The translations under genes were made by a program, and so were the position numbers. A stretch of 16,241 nt of DNA. It comes from Synergistota bacterium. Lineage in GTDB: Bacteria > Synergistota > GBS-1. This document shows positions 6,674-13,141 of this stretch, piece after piece. Each line of letters opens with the position of its first letter. Position 1 is the first letter of the stretch. The notes under the pieces are model-generated. The model ran no database searches and had not been told where the DNA came from. It worked only from the letters and a program-made list of their open reading frames with translations. Where the stretch lies: the NCBI GenBank assembly GCA_025060595.1, contig JANXBX010000018.1:1-16241 (forward strand), given 5' to 3'.

Positions 6674-7926
6674 TAGATCTAGTCAAAATATATGTAGAAG
6701 GAGGAAAAGGCGGAAACGGAGCTATAAGCTTCAGAAAAGAGAAATATGTTCCTCGTGGAGGTCCTGACGGAGGAGATGGTGGAAAGGGGGGAGATGTTGT
6801 TCTGTTAGTATGTTCCTCCCTTTCTACTTTATCAGATTTTCGATATAAAAAGCATTTTAAGGCGGAAGATGGAGAACACGGCGGAAGTGGAAATAAAAAA
6901 GGCAAAGATGGCGAGGACATTATTATAAAAGTCCCTCCTGGAACTATAGTTAGAGATGTGGAAACAGGAAAGGTCATGGCTGATCTTTTAGTACCTGGAG
7001 AAAAGTTCATAGTTGCTAAAGGCGGACGAGGAGGACGTGGAAACGCTTATTTTAAGTCCCCTACAAACCAGGCTCCACGGATAGCTGAAAAAGGGGAAAA
7101 GGGAGAGGCTCGATGGGTTATACTAGAGCTAAAAATAATAGCTGATGTTGGAATTGTCGGTTTACCTAATGTGGGTAAATCTACTTTAATCTCTGTCTTA
7201 TCGAACGCTAAACCTAAAATAGCAAATTATCCCTTTACTACTTTATCTCCTGTCCTTGGAGCGATGGAAATTGAAAATGGCGAGAAAATTATATTAGCAG
7301 ATATACCTGGTCTTATAGAAGGAGCAAGTAAAGGAAGAGGATTAGGTATAGATTTTCTAAAACATTTAGAGCGAACTAAGTTACTACTTCATGTTGTTGA
7401 TATTTCCTTACCTTTAAATGAGATAGTGAAAAATTTCGAAATTATAATAGACGAAATGAGGAATTACTCCTCAAAACTTATGTATAAACCCCAGATAGTT
7501 GTGGGTAACAAACTCGATTTAGTACCTGAAGAAGAAAAAGTGAGATACTTAAGAAGTCTATTTAACGAGAAAGGCTATGAATTTTTAGCTATTTCTGCTC
7601 TTAAAAAAGAAGGGTTAAAGGAACTTATAAACATAATACTCAGAAAACTTGATGAAATTCCGAAGGAAATTCCTCGCGAGAAAATAGACTATATTCCTCA
7701 AGTTAAGCCTATAAAAGTTTACAAGGATGGAAATGTCTTTATTGTAGAAGGTGATGAAGTAGAACATATTGTTTCTACAACTCTATTCGAAAGCGAAGAG
7801 GCTTTAATGAAATTTCAAAAAGCAATCAAAAAGATTGGTATAGAAGATAGGTTGAAAGAGCTAGGCATTAAAGAAGGAGATATTGTTAGAATTGGAAATA
7901 TAGAGTTTGAATATAAAGAGGGTTAA
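6670..7926 (+). CDS. obgE: Obg GTPase
   Basis: A 418-residue essential ribosome-associated GTPase. Domains in order: glycine-rich Obg fold (1 to about 158, with [14 protein letters not shown] and GGRGGRGN), G domain (G1 GLPNVGKST at 164-172, G3 DIPG starting at Asp211, G4 NKLD at 280-283) and a C-terminal OCT domain (about 340-418, ending with the pattern [13 protein letters not shown]). Obg acts in 50S assembly and stringent-response signalling. It starts at the ATGA overlap with rpmA, as in many Firmicutes-type clusters. Confidence 0.97.
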   Translation: MIDLVKIYVEGGKGGNGAISFRKEKYVPRGGPDGGDGGKGGDVVLLVCSSLSTLSDFRYKKHFKAEDGEHGGSGNKKGKDGEDIIIKVPPGTIVRDVETGKVMADLLVPGEKFIVAKGGRGGRGNAYFKSPTNQAPRIAEKGEKGEARWVILELKIIADVGIVGLPNVGKSTLISVLSNAKPKIANYPFTTLSPVLGAMEIENGEKIILADIPGLIEGASKGRGLGIDFLKHLERTKLLLHVVDISLPLNEIVKNFEIIIDEMRNYSSKLMYKPQIVVGNKLDLVPEEEKVRYLRSLFNEKGYEFLAISALKKEGLKELINIILRKLDEIPKEIPREKIDYIPQVKPIKVYKDGNVFIVEGDEVEHIVSTTLFESEEALMKFQKAIKKIGIEDRLKELGIKEGDIVRIGNIEFEYKEG

Positions 7927-7929
7927 ATT

Positions 7930-8529
7930 ATGAAAAGAGTAGGCATAATGGGTGGAACATTTGATCCAATACATTACGGACACCTTATAGCTGCTGAGGA
8001 AGTACGTCAGATTTTTTCTTTGGATAAAGTTATATTTGTACCTGCCAAAATCCCGCCTCATAAAATTGGTAAAAACCTTAGCGCGCCAGAAGATAGATAC
8101 ATGATGGTTCTATTAGCTACCTTAGATAATCCCTATTTCGAAGCCTCCAGAATAGAAATAGATAGAGAAGGTGTCTCTTATAGTATATATACTGTGAGAG
8201 AAATGAAAGAAATGTTAGGCAGTAATACAGAACTTTTTTTTATAACAGGTATAGATATAATTTTAGATCTTCAAAATTGGAAAGAACCAGAAGAGCTGTT
8301 AAAAATATGCAGATTCATAGCAGTCACCCGCACTGGCTATAATTTAGATCTTGTTAAAGAAAGACTTCCCCAAGAATTTTTAGATAAAATAGACATAGTT
8401 AAAATCCCATCCCCCCCTATTTCTTCCACAGATATAAGAAAACGAGTTCGGCGAGGGGAGAGCATAAAATATATAGTTCCACCTTTGGTTGAAGATTATA
8501 TTAGAAAGAGAGGGTTATATCTGATATAA
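7930..8529 (+). CDS. nadD: Nicotinate-nucleotide adenylyltransferase
   Basis: A 199-residue nucleotidyltransferase that makes deamido-NAD from nicotinate mononucleotide and ATP in NAD synthesis. It shows GGTFDPIHYGHL (residues 8-19, with the ATP-binding His15 and His18), F-V-P-A-x-x-P-P-H-K, the F-I-T-G-x-D segment and the C-terminal SSTDIRKRVRRG motif. Length is normal. It lies 3 bases after obgE and its stop touches the LCP gene region, consistent with one operon. Confidence 0.96.
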   Translation: MKRVGIMGGTFDPIHYGHLIAAEEVRQIFSLDKVIFVPAKIPPHKIGKNLSAPEDRYMMVLLATLDNPYFEASRIEIDREGVSYSIYTVREMKEMLGSNTELFFITGIDIILDLQNWKEPEELLKICRFIAVTRTGYNLDLVKERLPQEFLDKIDIVKIPSPPISSTDIRKRVRRGESIKYIVPPLVEDYIRKRGLYLI

Positions 8530-8549
8530 TGACTATGGAGGGTAGAACA

Positions 8550-9728
8550 ATGGTGATGAGATCTATCTTTGAATCAAAGGTGATATTTATAGCTCTTGCC
8601 CTCATAGGAGTCATTGTTGGAGGAGGAATACGTCTTTATAGTTTCCTTAATCCCGATATTAATGCAGTAAAGGCTTCTCTTGTTCAAGACGAAACCAAAC
8701 CTTTAAACATACTTTTTGTCGGGATAGATAGCGTTGAAGGTTCTCATAGAGCAGATGTTATAGCTTTAATAACTCTTGACTTAAATAAAAGAAAAATAGG
8801 AGTAATATCTATACCGAGAGATACAAGAGTTCGCATTCCAAACAGAGGATGGACAAAGATAAATCATGCCTATGCTTACGGAGGTATTAGTCTTTTAAAG
8901 GATAGCATAGAAGAGTTCCTAGCTATTAGGATAAACCATTACGTAAGTATGGACTACCAAGGTTTTGTTCGTATTATCGATCTCATAGGAGGGGTTGAGT
9001 TATATATAGAGAAAGACATGAGATACACTGACAAGTGGGCAGGGTTTTATATAAACCTTAAAAAAGGATATCAGAGACTTGATGGGAACAAAGCCTTACA
9101 ATACGTCAGATTCAGAAACGATCCAGAAGGAGACATAGGGAGGATTAAAAGACAGAAAAGGTTTATAGAAGCTATAGTCGATAAGCTTAAAAAAGAAGAT
9201 ATACTAAACAAACTTCCTTCAATAGCTATAGATGCTATAAGATTTGTTAAAACTGACCTAACTCCTGAACAAATTATATACTTAATATCCTTCTTCAAGG
9301 GGTTCGATTTAACATCTATAAAATGGGAAATAGTTCCTGGAACCCCGGGATCTATTGATGGAGTTTCTTACTGGTTGCCAGACTTAGAAAAACTAAGTTT
9401 AATTAGGAAAAAAATTATACTTGGAGAAGAAGATTTAATTAGTACACAAGAAGAAATTCTAACTATAGAAGTACTTAACGGAAATGGGATATTAGGTGCA
9501 GCTACTCATGTAGCTAAAATTCTAGAAGCTTATGGATATAAGGTTATAAAGATGGGCAACGCTGAAAGACTTGATTATCCTGTAACAAAGGTCATAGATA
9601 ACACTGGTCAGAATTACGCTATTGCTAAAAAGATAGTCGAGATATTAGGTTATGGAATTTCATCGAGTGAGAAAAAGGAGTCGCAGGCTTCAATAACAGT
9701 AATATTAGGAAAGGATATGAAAAAATGA
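8550..9728 (+). CDS. LytR-CpsA-Psr (LCP) family protein with LytR_C domain
   Basis: A 392-residue membrane-anchored protein. An N-terminal transmembrane helix (about residues 8-28, VIFIALALIGVIVGGGI) is followed by an extracytoplasmic LCP domain with LNILFVGIDS, the H-R-A-D-V-I element, IPRDTRVRIP, the I-N-H-A-Y-A-Y-G segment and Q-Y-V-R-F-R-N-D with the later R-I-x-R-Q-x-R element. A C-terminal LytR_C domain (about 315-375, IEVLNGNGILGAA) closes the protein. LCP enzymes transfer glycopolymers onto peptidoglycan in Gram-positive bacteria. Three in-frame ATGs exist (8529, 8535, 8550); 8550 is chosen because GGAGGG (8537-8542) lies 7 bases upstream. The stop overlaps rsfS as ATGA. Confidence 0.9.
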   Translation: MVMRSIFESKVIFIALALIGVIVGGGIRLYSFLNPDINAVKASLVQDETKPLNILFVGIDSVEGSHRADVIALITLDLNKRKIGVISIPRDTRVRIPNRGWTKINHAYAYGGISLLKDSIEEFLAIRINHYVSMDYQGFVRIIDLIGGVELYIEKDMRYTDKWAGFYINLKKGYQRLDGNKALQYVRFRNDPEGDIGRIKRQKRFIEAIVDKLKKEDILNKLPSIAIDAIRFVKTDLTPEQIIYLISFFKGFDLTSIKWEIVPGTPGSIDGVSYWLPDLEKLSLIRKKIILGEEDLISTQEEILTIEVLNGNGILGAATHVAKILEAYGYKVIKMGNAERLDYPVTKVIDNTGQNYAIAKKIVEILGYGISSSEKKESQASITVILGKDMKK

Positions 9729-10078
9729 AGGCACCTACAAGAGAAATTCTTAAAAAAGTCGTTAGCATTTTAGAAAAACACAAGGGAGAGGATATTATAA
9801 TTCTTGACCTTAGTGATCTAAATTACATTACAGACTTTTTCGTAATATGTACAGGACGCTCAGAAACTCATCTTGAAGCTCTCGCAGAAGAGTTAGAATT
9901 TGAACTTAAAAGAGATGGAATTTTTGCCTGGGGAGTAGAAGGGAAAAAAGGAGGAAGATGGACTTTACTCGACTATGGAAATGTTGTTGTCCACATATTT
10001 ACACCGGAAGGAAGATTATTTTTCGATCTCGAAAGAATTTGGAATCAGGCTAGAAAACTTGACCTCCAACAACTTTAG
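9725..10078 (+). CDS. rsfS: Ribosomal silencing factor RsfS
   Basis: A 117-residue protein of the RsfS/Iojap family that binds bL14 (uL14) on the 50S subunit and blocks subunit joining in starvation. Visible marks: D-L-S-x-L-x-Y-I-T-D-F-F-V-I-C-T-G-x-S, then G-x-x-x-G-R-W-T-L-L-D-Y-G-x-V-V-V-H-I-F and the terminal Y/F-F-D-L-E-R-I-W. Length is typical. It follows the LCP gene in an ATGA overlap, completing the order nadD-LCP-rsfS. Confidence 0.95.
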   Translation: MKAPTREILKKVVSILEKHKGEDIIILDLSDLNYITDFFVICTGRSETHLEALAEELEFELKRDGIFAWGVEGKKGGRWTLLDYGNVVVHIFTPEGRLFFDLERIWNQARKLDLQQL

Positions 10079-10737
10079 TGAAATTAATGAAGAAAATAGA
10101 GATAATTGAACTAAAACACCTACATTGGAAACTCTTTCCTGAAATTGAAGATAAACTAAACTCTTTTAGAAAAGTATGGTTTGAAGAAAATGATGAACGT
10201 TTATGGGAAGAGCTTGTCTTTTGTCTTTTGACTCCTCAATCAAGAGCAGAAACATGTTGGAAAGCGGTAGAAAGTCTTAAAAGTAAAGAGTTAATTTTAA
10301 ATGGTAACGAAAAAGAAATTTTATCTGAACTAAAAGGAATAAGATTTAAAACTAAGAAGGCTTATTATATAATAGAAGCAAGGAAAAGCTTTAATTATTC
10401 TGGAAAGTTAAAAATAAAGGAAATCTTGGCATCATGCGAAACTCCTTTTAAAATGCGGGAATGGCTTACTAAAAACGTTAAAGGAATAGGATATAAAGAA
10501 GCAAGTCATTTTCTGAGAAATATAGGACTAGGAGATAATTTAGCAATTCTTGACAGGCATATATTAAGCTTTATGTTAGACATGAAGCTCATTGAAAGAA
10601 TAACGTTAAGCTTATCAAAGAAAAAATATTTAGAAATAGAGGAAGTTTTAAGAAATTTTTCGCAAAAAATAGATATTCCACTGGTTCATCTAGATTTTGT
10701 TTTATGGTATTTGAAAACGGGTAGAATTTTTAAATAG
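10078..10737 (+). CDS. ogg: Ogg2-type 8-oxoguanine DNA glycosylase/AP lyase
   Basis: A 219-residue helix-hairpin-helix DNA glycosylase. The pattern VFCLLTPQSRAETCW, LKGIRFKTKKAYYI and VKGIGYKEASHFLRNIG is that of Ogg2 enzymes known from Methanocaldococcus and Thermotoga, not of classic endonuclease III: there is no iron-sulfur four-Cys cluster at the C-terminus. The expected catalytic Lys is Lys140 in GIGYKEAS and the catalytic Asp is Asp159 in AILDRHIL. It removes oxidised guanine and cleaves the abasic site. The GTG start at 10078 overlaps the rsfS stop; the ATG at 10087 is an equally plausible start. A mostly thermophile-associated subfamily, it adds weight to a thermophilic host. Confidence 0.88.
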   Translation: MKLMKKIEIIELKHLHWKLFPEIEDKLNSFRKVWFEENDERLWEELVFCLLTPQSRAETCWKAVESLKSKELILNGNEKEILSELKGIRFKTKKAYYIIEARKSFNYSGKLKIKEILASCETPFKMREWLTKNVKGIGYKEASHFLRNIGLGDNLAILDRHILSFMLDMKLIERITLSLSKKKYLEIEEVLRNFSQKIDIPLVHLDFVLWYLKTGRIFK

Positions 10738-10764
10738 AGGAAATAGAAAGGAAGTGAAGAGCTT

Positions 10765-11199
10765 ATGGAAAGCTCTAAGGAAATTTTAAAAAAGAAAGGA
10801 ATAAATCCTTCGTATCAGAGAATAAAAATTTTTGAGTATCTTCAGAATAACAAAAACCACCCAACTGTAGAAATGATATATAAGGATCTGGCGTCAAAGA
10901 TTCCCACACTATCTAAAACAACTATCTACAATACTTTAAAGCTATTTGCAGAAAAAGGGATAGTTAGTTTATTAATTATTGATCAAACAGAAATAAGAGT
11001 AGACCCCAACGTAGCTTTTCATACACACCTTTTCTGTATGAACTGCAACAAAATACATGATGTAATGCTTAGCAACACTCCTTTTGAGTCCATAAAAAGG
11101 GAATCCGAAGAAAAAGGATATAAAATAAGGGAAATACAAATAACTTTAAGAGGTACTTGTAAGGATTGCTTAGAAAAAAACATTTTAAAAAGTGATTAA
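10765..11199 (+). CDS. perR: Fur-family, PerR-type peroxide-sensing repressor
   Basis: A 144-residue Fur-family regulator: N-terminal winged helix (to about 75) and C-terminal dimerisation domain. Structural zinc cysteines are C91-x-x-C94 and C132-x-x-C135. The five regulatory-metal ligands of Bacillus subtilis PerR (His37, Asp85, His91, His93, Asp104) have counterparts at His32, Asp80, His86, His88 and Asp99 with a constant offset of five, and the Asp at position 85 is the residue that favours peroxide sensing over iron sensing. This supports PerR rather than Fur or Zur. SD AAAGGAAG (10747-10754) precedes the ATG. Its neighbour, an oxidised-guanine glycosylase, suits an oxidative stress role. 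Confidence 0.8.
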   Translation: MESSKEILKKKGINPSYQRIKIFEYLQNNKNHPTVEMIYKDLASKIPTLSKTTIYNTLKLFAEKGIVSLLIIDQTEIRVDPNVAFHTHLFCMNCNKIHDVMLSNTPFESIKRESEEKGYKIREIQITLRGTCKDCLEKNILKSD

Positions 11200-11204
11200 A
11201 CCTC

Positions 11205-11233
11205 TTGACTGTTTGAATTTATAGTGCTAAATT
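11205..11233 (+). promoter_or_regulatory. Promoter of the trp-leader/symporter transcription unit
   Basis: TTGACT at 11205-11210, a 17-base spacer and the extended -10 TGCTAAATT (11225-11233) start six bases after the perR stop. Predicted transcription start is about 11240, giving only a few bases before the leader-peptide SD. Confidence 0.75.
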
Positions 11234-11234
11234 C
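11215..11234 (+). promoter_or_regulatory. Candidate operator: 7-6-7 inverted repeat over the -10 box
   Basis: GAATTTA at 11215-11221 and its exact reverse complement TAAATTC at 11228-11234 flank a six-base spacer. The right half covers the -10 box, a position expected for a repressor. It does not match the PerR box (TTATAATNATTATAA) or the E. coli TrpR operator. The regulator is unknown, and in AT-rich DNA a 7-bp dyad can arise by chance. Confidence 0.35.
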
Positions 11235-11260
11235 TTCTTAGAAGAGAGGAGATGAGCAAG

Positions 11261-11335
11261 GTGGAGCAAAAGAGAATAAGAAGTAGATATAAGTGTAAAT
11301 TTTATGTAAATAAGTGGTGGTGGCAGGTGTTATAG
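11261..11335 (+). CDS. Tryptophan-rich leader peptide (trpL-like), 24 codons
   Basis: A short frame that begins with GTG at 11261 and stops with TAG at 11333-11335. It encodes VEQKRIRSRYKCKFYVNK followed by WWWQVL: three consecutive Trp codons (TGG at 11315-11323), preceded by Phe-Tyr. SD AGGAG (11247-11251) is 9 bases from the GTG; an in-frame ATG at 11252 is too close to that SD. Three Trp in tandem is very unlikely by chance, and it lies directly upstream of competing hairpins, with the Trp codons overlapping the first arm and the stop codon in the first loop. Ribosome stalling at these codons when charged tRNA-Trp is scarce would decide between antitermination and termination. The peptide itself probably has no function after translation. 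Confidence 0.85.
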   Translation: MEQKRIRSRYKCKFYVNKWWWQVL

Positions 11336-11347
11336 GCACCTGCCATC
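11319..11347 (+). promoter_or_regulatory. Attenuator hairpin 1:2 (protector)
   Basis: TGGCAGGTG (11321-11329) pairs perfectly with CACCTGCCA (11337-11345) around a 7-base loop, extended by a G-U and a G-C pair. The third Trp codon and the following codons form the left arm, and the leader stop codon lies in the loop. When it forms, arm 2 is unavailable and the terminator can fold. Confidence 0.8.
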
Positions 11348-11390
11348 CCATGGTTCGTAAAAAGAAGATTTTAAAACCATGGAGGCAGGT
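11338..11390 (+). promoter_or_regulatory. Attenuator hairpin 2:3 (antiterminator)
   Basis: ACCTGCC (11338-11344) pairs with GGCAGGT (11384-11390), and CCATGGTT (11348-11355) with AACCATGG (11375-11382), separated by a small internal loop. Inside, TAAAA (11358-11362) pairs with TTTTA (11369-11373). It uses the right arm of hairpin 1:2 and the left arm of the terminator, so it excludes both. It would form when a ribosome stalls on the Trp codons. Confidence 0.8.
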
Positions 11391-11422
11391 CCCAACTAAG
11401 GGATAGGCCTCCATAGTTTTTT
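11379..11422 (+). terminator. Attenuator hairpin 3:4 (intrinsic terminator)
   Basis: ATGGAGGC (11379-11386) pairs with GCCTCCAT (11407-11414). An inner helix TCCC (11390-11393) with GGGA (11400-11403) stacks across two possible sheared G-A pairs. Two bases later comes a run of six T (11417-11422), as expected for rho-independent termination. Its left arm overlaps the antiterminator. Confidence 0.85.
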
Positions 11423-11428
11423 CTAAAA

Positions 11429-11458
11429 GGGGGCCTTGAAGGTCCCCTAAATCTTTTT
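11429..11458 (+). terminator. Second hairpin before the RBS, possible weak terminator
   Basis: GGGGGCC (11429-11435) pairs with GGTCCCC (11441-11447) including one G-U, loop TTGAA, followed after a few bases by CTTTTT (11453-11458). The U-run is distant and interrupted, so it may be a back-up terminator or just a structured spacer next to the SD AAGGAGGTG (11459-11467). AGGTCCC at 11440-11446 repeats the same heptamer at 11387-11393, so an alternative long-range pairing is possible. Confidence 0.4.
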
Positions 11459-11473
11459 AAGGAGGTGTTTATC

Positions 11474-11566
11474 ATGAGTATAGGAGTAATAATGGGCTAT
11501 TTTTTATCAGTCGCTTTTTTAATTGGAGGAATCATCTATGCTTTAAAAGGAGGTAAAGAACTATGA
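11474..11566 (+). CDS. Small single-helix membrane protein, putative symporter accessory subunit
   Basis: A 30-residue frame reading MSIGVIMGYFLSVAFLIGG then IIYALKGGKEL: a single transmembrane helix (about residues 3-23) with a short basic tail. It has one of the best SD sequences in the window (AAGGAGGTG, 6 bases upstream of ATG) and its stop overlaps the symporter start as ATGA, so translation is coupled. Very small one-helix proteins encoded just before sodium symporters are known (for example MetS with NSS transporters, and the family named symporter small accessory protein for SSS transporters). I do not recognise an exact family; the accessory role is inferred from context and topology. 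Confidence 0.75.
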   Translation: MSIGVIMGYFLSVAFLIGGIIYALKGGKEL

Positions 11567-13008
11567 GTTACATTATCGCTTTAGTAGTTTACACACTGGC
11601 CATGTTAATAATAGGTTTTGTAAGTTACAGAAAGGAGGGAGAAAGAGGATACTTCCTAGCTGGAGGAAAGCTCGGCCCTTGGCTAGTTTCTCTATCTTTC
11701 TTTGCAACATATTTTAGTACTAGTGCTCTTCTTGGAGGAGGAGGCTCTGGCTATATATTCGGATTTGGATGGAGCGCTTACCTTACTATGTTTCACATCT
11801 TGTTTGCAGTACTGTCTTGGGTAATTGTAGCACCTAAGCTTAAAGAGTTTGTTGAAGAAAAAAATATATTAACTATACCCGAGTTCTTTCTTGTTAGATA
11901 CAACAGTAAAGCACTTCAAGTCATTTCCTCTTTAGTTGTACTTGTCTTCTTCTCTTTTTACATGATCTCTATTTATAAAGGATCTTCTAACCTACTTCAA
12001 GTTATGATGGGGGTCCCCTATGAGTATGGAATATTCTTAGTCGCCATACCTGTTATACTTTATACTTCTATAGGTGGCTTTAGAGCTGTTGTTTTAACAG
12101 ATTTCGTTCAAGGTATAATCCTCCTTTTCGGCGCCCTATCTCTATTTGGAGCGATAGTATACAAAATGGGCGGAATTACCGCTGGCCTAGAAGCATTATC
12201 TAAAATTACTCTGCCAGGAGGAATACCTGGAAAAGCTTTAATGAGTTTAGGAGAATATGGTCCTCCCCCAATAGTTAAGTCTGGTATGATGATTCCCTTT
12301 TTGTTAAGTTTGACATTCGCTATTAGTGTCGCTCAGCTTTCTAGCCCGCAACTTATAATAAGATTCTATGCTGCTAAAGATAAAGAGGTTATAAGAAAAG
12401 GAATGCTTTTAACACCTATACTTATAGGACTTTTTGCTGTTACAGTATTTTCCATAGGACCATTTGCGCATCTTTTTATCCAAGGAGTTAAAGATCCTGA
12501 CCTTGTAGTTCCTATGCTTACCAAGAAGCTTTTTTCGGAAGGATTTGCTTCTTTAGTATTAGTGGCCGCTTTAGCTGCTGCAATGTCTACTATAAACTCT
12601 AATTTAATGGTTTTAGCTAGCTCCTTAGTCAAAGACATCCTTGGCTCAAAAAATGTTAAACTCGCAAGAATATCTGTTGTTATTTTAGGACTCATTTCTC
12701 CCATTTTAGCTTTAAATCCTCCTGGAATAATTGTCACCATAATTGGCTCAGCCTTCTCAGTTATTACCTCTACCTTTCTTGTCCCCTTACTTGCTGGACT
12801 CTACTCAAGAAATCCATCTAAAACGGGGGCAATTCTTTCAATGTTGAGTGCAATAGTCACATGCATGATATGGGAGGCTTTCTTTTATAAAAAATTATTT
12901 ATCTATAGTGTGGTTCCGGGCCTTATCACTTCAACAATATTTTATTACCTAGGAGCTCTCGTTTCTTCTCCCGCAGAAAAAGAAGTTACGTCATCTACCT
13001 CATCATGA
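11563..13008 (+). CDS. Sodium:solute symporter (SSS family), tryptophan-attenuator controlled
   Basis: A 481-residue integral membrane transporter with about 12-13 hydrophobic helices, starting with SYIIALVVYTLAMLIIGFVSY. The SSS pattern is clear: R-G-Y-F-L-A-G-G-K-L-G-P, ATYFSTSALLGGGGSGYIFGFG near residues 47-68, Y-T-S-I-G-G-F-R-A-V-V-L-T-D-F-V-Q-G in the middle, and AAMSTINSNL where Ser342-Thr343 correspond to the Na2-site residues of PutP (Ser340/Thr341). Substrate cannot be deduced from the family, which includes proline, pantothenate, sugars and carboxylates. The upstream leader peptide with three Trp codons and attenuator strongly links expression to tryptophan availability, so tryptophan, another aromatic compound or a precursor is the favoured substrate. 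The last ten codons fall in a long hairpin. Confidence 0.9.
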   Translation: MSYIIALVVYTLAMLIIGFVSYRKEGERGYFLAGGKLGPWLVSLSFFATYFSTSALLGGGGSGYIFGFGWSAYLTMFHILFAVLSWVIVAPKLKEFVEEKNILTIPEFFLVRYNSKALQVISSLVVLVFFSFYMISIYKGSSNLLQVMMGVPYEYGIFLVAIPVILYTSIGGFRAVVLTDFVQGIILLFGALSLFGAIVYKMGGITAGLEALSKITLPGGIPGKALMSLGEYGPPPIVKSGMMIPFLLSLTFAISVAQLSSPQLIIRFYAAKDKEVIRKGMLLTPILIGLFAVTVFSIGPFAHLFIQGVKDPDLVVPMLTKKLFSEGFASLVLVAALAAAMSTINSNLMVLASSLVKDILGSKNVKLARISVVILGLISPILALNPPGIIVTIIGSAFSVITSTFLVPLLAGLYSRNPSKTGAILSMLSAIVTCMIWEAFFYKKLFIYSVVPGLITSTIFYYLGALVSSPAEKEVTSSTSS

Positions 13009-13026
13009 GGTAGATGACGTAACTTC
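12982..13026 (+). terminator. Exceptionally long perfect hairpin at the end of the symporter gene
   Basis: A 21-base left arm (12982-13002, beginning GAAGTTACGTCATC) is exactly complementary to the right arm (13006-13026, ending GACGTAACTTC), with only TCA between. The symporter stop TGA is the first codon of the right arm. No T-run follows at once, so it is not a textbook intrinsic terminator, but it separates the symporter from the rpsL promoter and could terminate transcription, block 3' exonucleases or insulate the two units. Confidence 0.6.
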
Positions 13027-13069
13027 CATCTACACTCTTAAAATTAATTAAAATTCCTAGATAATTTTG

Positions 13070-13098
13070 TTGACAGAAAAGCATCCCCTTGGTAAAAT
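13070..13098 (+). promoter_or_regulatory. Promoter of the rpsL-rpsG-fusA-tuf operon
   Basis: TTGACA at 13070-13075 and TAAAAT at 13093-13098 with a 17-base spacer. Predicted start is about 13105, 37 bases before the rpsL GTG. Confidence 0.8.
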
Positions 13099-13141
13099 TG
13101 GAAAGGCTTCCTAAGAAATGCTCATGAAGGAGGGAAGAAGT

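Noticed and set aside
6639-7010. Minus-strand open frame opposite obgE
   Set aside because: Proline/serine-rich antisense image of the glycine-rich Obg domain.
10550-10580. TTGACA inside the glycosylase gene as a promoter for perR
   Set aside because: It encodes the conserved catalytic LDRH motif and has no convincing -10 box at 16-18 bases.
11252-11335. ATG at 11252 as start of the leader peptide
   Set aside because: It is in frame but directly abuts the SD AGGAG with no spacing; the GTG at 11261 has proper spacing. The Trp codons are the same either way.
11240-11470. T-box or metabolite riboswitch in the symporter leader
   Set aside because: No T-box core (TGGNACC-type bulge sequence) or known riboswitch core was seen, while the Trp-coding leader peptide and the three competing arms explain the structure fully.
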